DNA of 18,013 nt from Dehalococcoidales bacterium (GTDB taxonomy: Bacteria; Chloroflexota; Dehalococcoidia; Dehalococcoidales; JAUXAE01), in contig JAUXAE010000008.1 in NCBI GenBank assembly GCA_030620035.1, forward strand, positions 1 through 18,013. The letters run 5' to 3'. A program made the position numbers and the translations under genes. Positions 13,467-18,013 of this stretch are shown here, one piece after another. The notes below the pieces were generated by a model, which was given only the letters and a program-made list of their open reading frames with translations, was not told the origin of the DNA and ran no database searches. Every line of letters starts with the position of its first letter. The first letter of the stretch is position 1.

Positions 13467-14574
13467 ATGTCGGAGCTAAGGGATAAGATAGAGGAGCTTC
13501 AGGAAAGAGTTTCCATGGCCATGGTGCATCTTTGACATCCCGGCTAAGGAAAAGGAGATAGCCAGCCTGGAGAAGAGGTCGGCCGGGCCTGATTTCTGGA
13601 CTGACCCGGGCCGGGCTCAAGCGGCTATGCGCCGGCTGGCCGAGGCCAAGAGGGTAGTAGAAAGGTGGCGGGGACTGGAGACAAGGCTCAATGACATTAG
13701 TGAACTGGTCTCTCTGGAGCCGGAAGAGGTGGATACAGCGCTGGTGAGTGAGATTCAGTCTGAGGTGGCCGAAGTAGCCAGCCGTCTTGAGGAGTTGGAG
13801 CTGGAGTTGGCCTTCACCGGTGAGTATGATAGTCGCAGCGCCATCCTGGCCGTCCACGCCGGGGCCGGCGGTGTTGAATCCCAGGACTGGGCCCAGATGT
13901 TGCTCAGGATGTATCTCCGCTGGGCCGAGCGCCGTGGTTACCAGGCTGAGGTGCTGGACACCTCACCGGGTGAGGAGGCCGGGATAAAGAGTGCCGTGGC
14001 TCAAGTTAGCGGGGACTATGCCTGTGGTTATCTGAAATCAGAGCACGGTGTCCACCGCTTAATACGCCTATCTCCCTTTGATGCCGACCATGCCCGGCAT
14101 ACCTCCTTTGCCCTGGTCGAGGTTATGCCTAAGGCTGAGGCTGAGGTTGATACCGTGCTCATCCCCGATGATTTGAAGATAGACACCTTCAGGTCCAGCG
14201 GACCGGGAGGCCAGCACATGCAGAAGACAAGTAGTGCCGTCCGTATTACTCACCGACCCACCGGGCTGGTGGTTAACTGCCAGAGTGAGCGTTCTCAGTA
14301 CCAGAACAAAGAGATTGCCCTGAAGATTCTTCAAGCCCGCCTGCTAAAGTTAGAGTTGGCCCAGAGAGAAGAGGAGAGGGCCAGCCTCAAGGGTGAGCGC
14401 ATCGTCGCCGGTTGGGGAAACCAGATAAGAAGCTATATCCTGCACCCCTATAAAATGGTAAGGGATCACCGGACGGGTCATGAAACCGCCAGCACTGACG
14501 CCGTCCTGGACGGGGAATTGGATGGTTTCATCAATGCCTATCTCAGGTCTAAAATGGGTAAACAGAGTGATTAA
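13467..14574 (+). CDS. prfB: peptide chain release factor 2, with programmed +1 frameshift
   Basis: RF2 recognises UAA and UGA and triggers peptide release. Reading starts at ATG 13467 (AAGGGAG at 13453-13459), passes 22 codons and meets TGA at 13533-13535 within CTTTGAC. Skipping one T (13533) restores the frame and gives 368 residues, normal for RF2. This is the autoregulatory frameshift: low RF2 favours the shift. The rest carries SPF (202-204), the UGA/UAA-reading tripeptide specific to RF2, and GGQ (247-249) for peptide release. The classic stimulator AGGGGG is replaced by ATGGTG at 13521-13526. A search that ignores the frameshift would wrongly start at 13627. The next gene overlaps by eight bases. 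Confidence 0.94.
13521..13536 (+). promoter_or_regulatory. prfB programmed frameshift site
   Basis: The slip sequence CTTTGAC (13530-13536) is the canonical one: the CUU-reading tRNA slips to UUU over an in-frame UGA. Three bases upstream, at the place of the usual internal Shine-Dalgarno AGGGGG, is ATGGTG (13521-13526), a poor match. Confidence 0.85.
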
Positions 14575-15790
14575 GCAGATTAGAGCCCTGGCTCTGGCTG
14601 TCTTTTTGCTGCTGGTGGTCTTAAGCCCGGCTCAGCTTCAGGCCCAGAGTGAGCTGGTAATAATAGAGAGCTCGGCCAGTGCCCAGTTTCCCACTAGTAT
14701 CGGCTTTAGCCTGGCCGCCGAGAGTGATGATGACATTATTGATATTCGTCTCCACTACACTGTTGAGCGGGAGGCCTTTGCCGAGGTTACCAGCGAGGTT
14801 TATATTGAATTTGACCCCGGCACCAGTGTTGATGTTAGCTGGTCCTTGGATTTGAGAAGGGTAGGTGGCTTACCACTGGGGACTGTTGTTGATTACTGGT
14901 GGACAGTGGCCGATGCTGGTGGTAACCAGGTGGCAACAGCCCCCGCCCAGATTAGACTTGATGATAATCGTTATGACTGGCGTAGTATAACCGAGGGAGA
15001 TGTAATTATATACTGGTATGAGGGCGACGAGTCTTTCGCCCAGGAACTAATGACCACCGCTCAAGCAGCCCTCGAGCGACTGGCTGAGGATACCGGCGCC
15101 CATCTCAAGGAGGCAGTTGGCCTCTATATCTACGCTAGTATCCAGGACCTGCAGGGGTCTATGATTTTCCCCCAGGAATGGACCGGGGGAGTCGCTTTTA
15201 CCAGATATGGTACCATAGCTATTGGCGTAGCCCCTTCTAACCTTGAATGGGGTAAGAGGGCTGTCATCCATGAACTGACCCATTTGGTTACCCATCAGAT
15301 GACCTTTAATCCCTACGGTGGTCTGCCCACCTGGCTTAACGAGGGTCTGTCCATGCATGCTGAGGGGGAGCTAGAGGTAATTTATCAGGTCTACCTGATT
15401 CAGGCAATAGCCCAGGGCAGCCTTATCTCAGTGCGTAGCCTGGCCAGCCCCTTCTCCGCTTTCCCGGAACAGTCCTACCTTTCCTATGCTCAAAGCTACA
15501 GTATCGTCGAGTTTCTCATTGATGAGTATGGACAGGAGAGTATGCTTGAGCTGCTGAACACCTTTCAACAGGGCAGTAGCTATGATGGGGCCTTACTCAA
15601 GGTCTATGGTTTTGATATGGACGGTCTCAATGCCCGGTGGCGTGACAGTCTTGCGACAGCGGCACCAGCTGAGCCTATTGAGTGGCAGATGTCGCCGGCA
15701 CTAATTGGTTTATTAGCCGCCATGGCCACCTTGCTTGCCTTAGGTTTAGCCATTTTGGCTGAGGACTGGGCCTGGAGGCGGGGACGGTGA
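14567..15790 (+). CDS. secreted, membrane-anchored zinc metallopeptidase, peptidase MA-like
   Basis: The 407-residue protein seems to be a gluzincin-type metallopeptidase facing the outside of the cell. Residues 1 to about 28 form a signal peptide (MIKQIR, a hydrophobic stretch, then AQLQAQ). A beta-rich domain (about 29-130) precedes the peptidase part. The zinc motif is HELTH (235-239), and Glu259 in WLNEGLSMHAEGE is the likely third ligand. A C-terminal membrane helix (about 377-398) followed by WAWRRGR would anchor it. The start is GTG at 14567, which overlaps prfB by eight bases and gives the signal peptide at once; the frame is open further upstream, but that would add a non-signal stretch. 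It overlaps radC by four bases (GTGA). The peptidase MA-like assignment rests on the motifs, so the substrate is unknown. Confidence 0.78.
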   Translation: MIKQIRALALAVFLLLVVLSPAQLQAQSELVIIESSASAQFPTSIGFSLAAESDDDIIDIRLHYTVEREAFAEVTSEVYIEFDPGTSVDVSWSLDLRRVGGLPLGTVVDYWWTVADAGGNQVATAPAQIRLDDNRYDWRSITEGDVIIYWYEGDESFAQELMTTAQAALERLAEDTGAHLKEAVGLYIYASIQDLQGSMIFPQEWTGGVAFTRYGTIAIGVAPSNLEWGKRAVIHELTHLVTHQMTFNPYGGLPTWLNEGLSMHAEGELEVIYQVYLIQAIAQGSLISVRSLASPFSAFPEQSYLSYAQSYSIVEFLIDEYGQESMLELLNTFQQGSSYDGALLKVYGFDMDGLNARWRDSLATAAPAEPIEWQMSPALIGLLAAMATLLALGLAILAEDWAWRRGR

Positions 15791-16476
15791 AGAGGTCGTT
15801 TACCATTCATGACTTACCGGTAGCTGAGCGGCCCCGGGAGAGGCTGAAGAAGCTTGGTGCTGAAGCCCTATCGGCCGCCGAGATTCTGGCTTTAATCTTG
15901 GGCCGGGGCATTGCCGGGGAGTCGGTGATGGTGACGGCCCAGCGGCTACTGAGCCAGTTTGGCAACCTTAAGGGTATTGCCGGTGCCTCGGTAGAGGAGC
16001 TGGCCCAGGTGAGGGGCATTGGCCTGGCTAAGGCAGCTCAGATTAGGGCCGCTTTTGAGCTGGCCAACCGCCTTGAGGGTTATTCCGAGGTGGGTGAGCG
16101 TCCCCTGGTTAAGACACCCGAGGATGTGGTCGGTGTGGTTGGCCGACGGCTGAGGGACAAAAAGAAGGAGCATTTTCTGGCCCTTTTACTGGATAGCCGC
16201 AATCGGTTAATAAAGGTTTCTGAGGTTTCAATTGGCAGCCTGGACACCAGCATTGTCCACCCCAGGGAGGTCTTCAAGGAGGCGCTCTCGGTCAGTGCCG
16301 CCTCGGTTATCTTCGTCCATAACCACCCCTCCGGCGACCTAACGCCTTCAGAAGATGACATAAAGTTGAGCAAGAGGCTGGCCCAGGCCGGGGAGATTAT
16401 GGGTATAGATGTCCTGGACCATATTATTGTCGCCGGCAAGAGTTCTTTAAGCCTGAAGAGGCAGGGGATGTTCTAG
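15787..16476 (+). CDS. radC: RadC family protein (JAB/MPN domain)
   Basis: RadC proteins join a helix-hairpin-helix region to a JAB1/MPN metal domain. The 229-residue protein shows both: VRGIGLAKAAQI (75-86) is the HhH part, and the JAMM site is HNHPSGDLTPSEDD (178-191) with His178, His180, Ser188 and Asp191, plus Glu128 in KKKEHF as the probable catalytic glutamate. The first link of RadC to repair was later withdrawn, and the cellular role remains unsettled; mobile-element RadC-like proteins exist but this one has the standard chromosomal length. GTG at 15787 overlaps the TGA of the peptidase gene, so translation is probably coupled. The next gene starts four bases after its stop. Confidence 0.94.
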   Translation: MKRSFTIHDLPVAERPRERLKKLGAEALSAAEILALILGRGIAGESVMVTAQRLLSQFGNLKGIAGASVEELAQVRGIGLAKAAQIRAAFELANRLEGYSEVGERPLVKTPEDVVGVVGRRLRDKKKEHFLALLLDSRNRLIKVSEVSIGSLDTSIVHPREVFKEALSVSAASVIFVHNHPSGDLTPSEDDIKLSKRLAQAGEIMGIDVLDHIIVAGKSSLSLKRQGMF

Positions 16477-16480
16477 TACA

Positions 16481-18013
16481 ATGAAAAAACTTACTTATTT
16501 ATTGCTGGCCCTAGTCCTGCTGGCCAGCCCGATTTTAACCGGCTGCCAACAGGATATACTGCCCGACACCGATGTCAGCGGTCAGATACTCAACCTGTAC
16601 GGTATGGACCCATATACCCTTGACCCGGCGGTGGCCGGTGATGCCACCTCCAATACCTATATCACCCAGCTGTTCAGTGGCCTGGTTCGTCTTGATGAAG
16701 ACCTAGAGCCGGCGCCGGATATAGCCCGGAGCTGGCAGGTTAGCCAGGACGGCAGGACATATACCTTCCAGCTACGAAGTGATGTTCTTTTCCATGATGG
16801 CCGCCCGGTGACCGCTGAGGACTTCAGCTATTCCTGGCAGCGTGCCTGCGACCCTGATACCGGCTCTCAGACGGCGGCTACCTACCTGGGCGATATCGTC
16901 GGTGTTAGAGCAGTATTAGCCGGGGAGGCCGACCAGATTAGCGGCGTCAGGGTTCTTGATGACTACACCCTTGAGGTAACTATTGATGAGCCCAAGGCCT
17001 ACTTCCTGTCCAAGCTGGCCTATGTTACCGCCTTTGTCGTCGATAGAAACAATGTTGAGTCAGCCGATGACTGGTGGCGCCAGCCCAATGGTACCGGTCC
17101 CTTCAAACTGAAGCAGTGGAGTGAAGATAACTTTCTTACCCTGGAGAGGAATGAGCTTTACTACGGAGACTTGGCCCGGCTTGATTTTGTTGTCTTTTAT
17201 CTCCTGGCCGGCCGGCCGATGGACATGTATGAAACGGGCGTTATAGATGTTAGCCCGGTCAATGCGGCCTATATTGATAAGGTCAGGGATGAGGCCGGCC
17301 CTTTCTACCAGGATTTGGTAGTCGTCCCCCAGCTAAGCTTCTACTTTATCGGCTTTAACTCTAGTAAACCACCCTTTGATGATGCTAATATCCGCCTTGC
17401 CTTCTCTATGGCCCTGGATAGGGATAAACTGGTTTCGCTGGTGTACAAGGATACTGTTGAGCCAGCGGCGGGCATCCTGCCGCCGGGCTTACCCGGCTAC
17501 AATGACGATTTAACCGGGATTACCTATGATGTAGATAGGGCCCGGCAGTTAATCGCCGACTCAGCCTATGGTGATGTCTCCAATCTACCGCCCATTACCC
17601 TGACGGCTATAGGCTGGGGAGGGCTCATTGCCCAGGAACTGGAGGCCATCATCAGCCAGTGGCGGACTAACTTAGGGGTTGAGGTAAAGGTAAGGCAGTT
17701 AGAGCCCGAGAGGTACCTCTATTATCTCAAGCTGGAAAAGGATGAGCTGTTTTATATGGGCTGGATAGCTGACTACCCCCACCCCCAGAACTTTCTGGAG
17801 GTCCTGTTTCATAGCCAGGCTGATAATAACTGGGCTGACTACAACAACCCCGAGCTAGATGCCCTGCTGGAGATGGCCGCTGTAGAGACAGATGGTGAGT
17901 TGAGCCTGGAGCTGTACCAGCAGGCGGAACAAATGATTATAGAAGATGCCGCCTGTTGGCCCTTTCAGTTTGGCCAGAATTATATTTTGGTCAAGCCCTA
18001 TGTTAAGGGGTAT
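16481..18013 (+). CDS. peptide/nickel-type ABC transporter substrate-binding lipoprotein (partial, 3' end off the window)
   Basis: This is a family 5 solute-binding protein (SBP_bac_5, OppA/DppA-like), which catches peptides or similar solutes outside the membrane for an ABC transporter. The start ATG at 16481 gives a lipoprotein signal: MKK, a hydrophobic stretch, then the lipobox LTGC with Cys22 as the lipidated residue. Typical phrases are TRTYTFQLR-like GRTYTFQLRSDVLFHDGRPVTAED (near 88-111), NGTGPFKLKQW (near 205) and PPFDDANIRLAFSMALDRDKL (near 303). The frame is open to the last base, 511 residues, and VKPYVKGY at the edge fits the usual C-terminal region, so perhaps only tens of residues are missing. 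No permease or ATPase gene is in view; they may lie to the right. It follows radC by four bases, with a weak ribosome binding site. Confidence 0.93.
   Translation, partial: MKKLTYLLLALVLLASPILTGCQQDILPDTDVSGQILNLYGMDPYTLDPAVAGDATSNTYITQLFSGLVRLDEDLEPAPDIARSWQVSQDGRTYTFQLRSDVLFHDGRPVTAEDFSYSWQRACDPDTGSQTAATYLGDIVGVRAVLAGEADQISGVRVLDDYTLEVTIDEPKAYFLSKLAYVTAFVVDRNNVESADDWWRQPNGTGPFKLKQWSEDNFLTLERNELYYGDLARLDFVVFYLLAGRPMDMYETGVIDVSPVNAAYIDKVRDEAGPFYQDLVVVPQLSFYFIGFNSSKPPFDDANIRLAFSMALDRDKLVSLVYKDTVEPAAGILPPGLPGYNDDLTGITYDVDRARQLIADSAYGDVSNLPPITLTAIGWGGLIAQELEAIISQWRTNLGVEVKVRQLEPERYLYYLKLEKDELFYMGWIADYPHPQNFLEVLFHSQADNNWADYNNPELDALLEMAAVETDGELSLELYQQAEQMIIEDAACWPFQFGQNYILVKPYVKGY

Noticed and set aside
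13467..13535. prfB as a pseudogene because of the early TGA
   Set aside because: The stop sits in the exact CTTTGAC context of the known programmed frameshift, and the downstream frame is intact with SPF and GGQ.
1..18013. CRISPR array, tRNA, rRNA, insertion sequence, toxin-antitoxin or defence genes
   Set aside because: I looked for spaced direct repeats, tRNA-like folds, transposase motifs and small paired genes on both strands by eye and saw none; a scan with dedicated tools was not possible.

Overview
The window reads as a chromosomal housekeeping segment of a free-living bacterium. I see no phage, transposase, CRISPR array, rRNA or tRNA. Base composition is moderate to slightly GC-rich and even throughout. 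Gene content and style suggest an uncultured Chloroflexota, perhaps Dehalococcoidia: a short PEP synthase beside a dGTPase, a DUF151 nuclease before the ATP synthase operon, and many GTG starts. This is an inference from memory of such genomes; no search was run.

Layout. (1) Minus strand, 1-3276: a PEP synthase gene overlaps a downstream dGTPase gene by 4 bases, and the dGTPase runs off the left edge. An extended -10 promoter lies just upstream of the pair. (2) Plus strand, 3451-4391: a bifunctional-nuclease (DUF151) protein and a small CxxC protein of unknown function, followed by a possible terminator. (3) Plus strand, about 4493-11462: a complete F1Fo ATP synthase operon in the order atpI/Z-like, B, E, F, H, A, G, D, C. 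A palindromic repeat-like element sits between atpA and atpG and supplies the atpG ribosome binding site. (4) Minus strand, 11472-12616: rpsP, khpA and rimM, converging on atpC. (5) Plus strand, 12723-18013: endonuclease V, release factor 2 (with its programmed +1 frameshift), a membrane-anchored gluzincin-type peptidase, RadC, and a peptide-binding lipoprotein cut by the right edge. These five are tightly packed or overlapping and look like one operon. The rpsP and endonuclease V promoters lie back to back in about 50 bases.

Together the genes cover energy conversion (ATP synthase, PEP synthase), nucleotide and DNA upkeep (dGTPase, endonuclease V, RadC), translation (S16, RimM, KhpA, RF2), and envelope functions (peptidase, peptide-binding lipoprotein). 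The c-subunit site looks proton-type. I found no clear undescribed system. The best leads are the atpA-atpG repeat, the weak stimulator at the prfB frameshift, the small CxxC gene before the ATP synthase operon, and the uncharacterised peptidase between prfB and radC.
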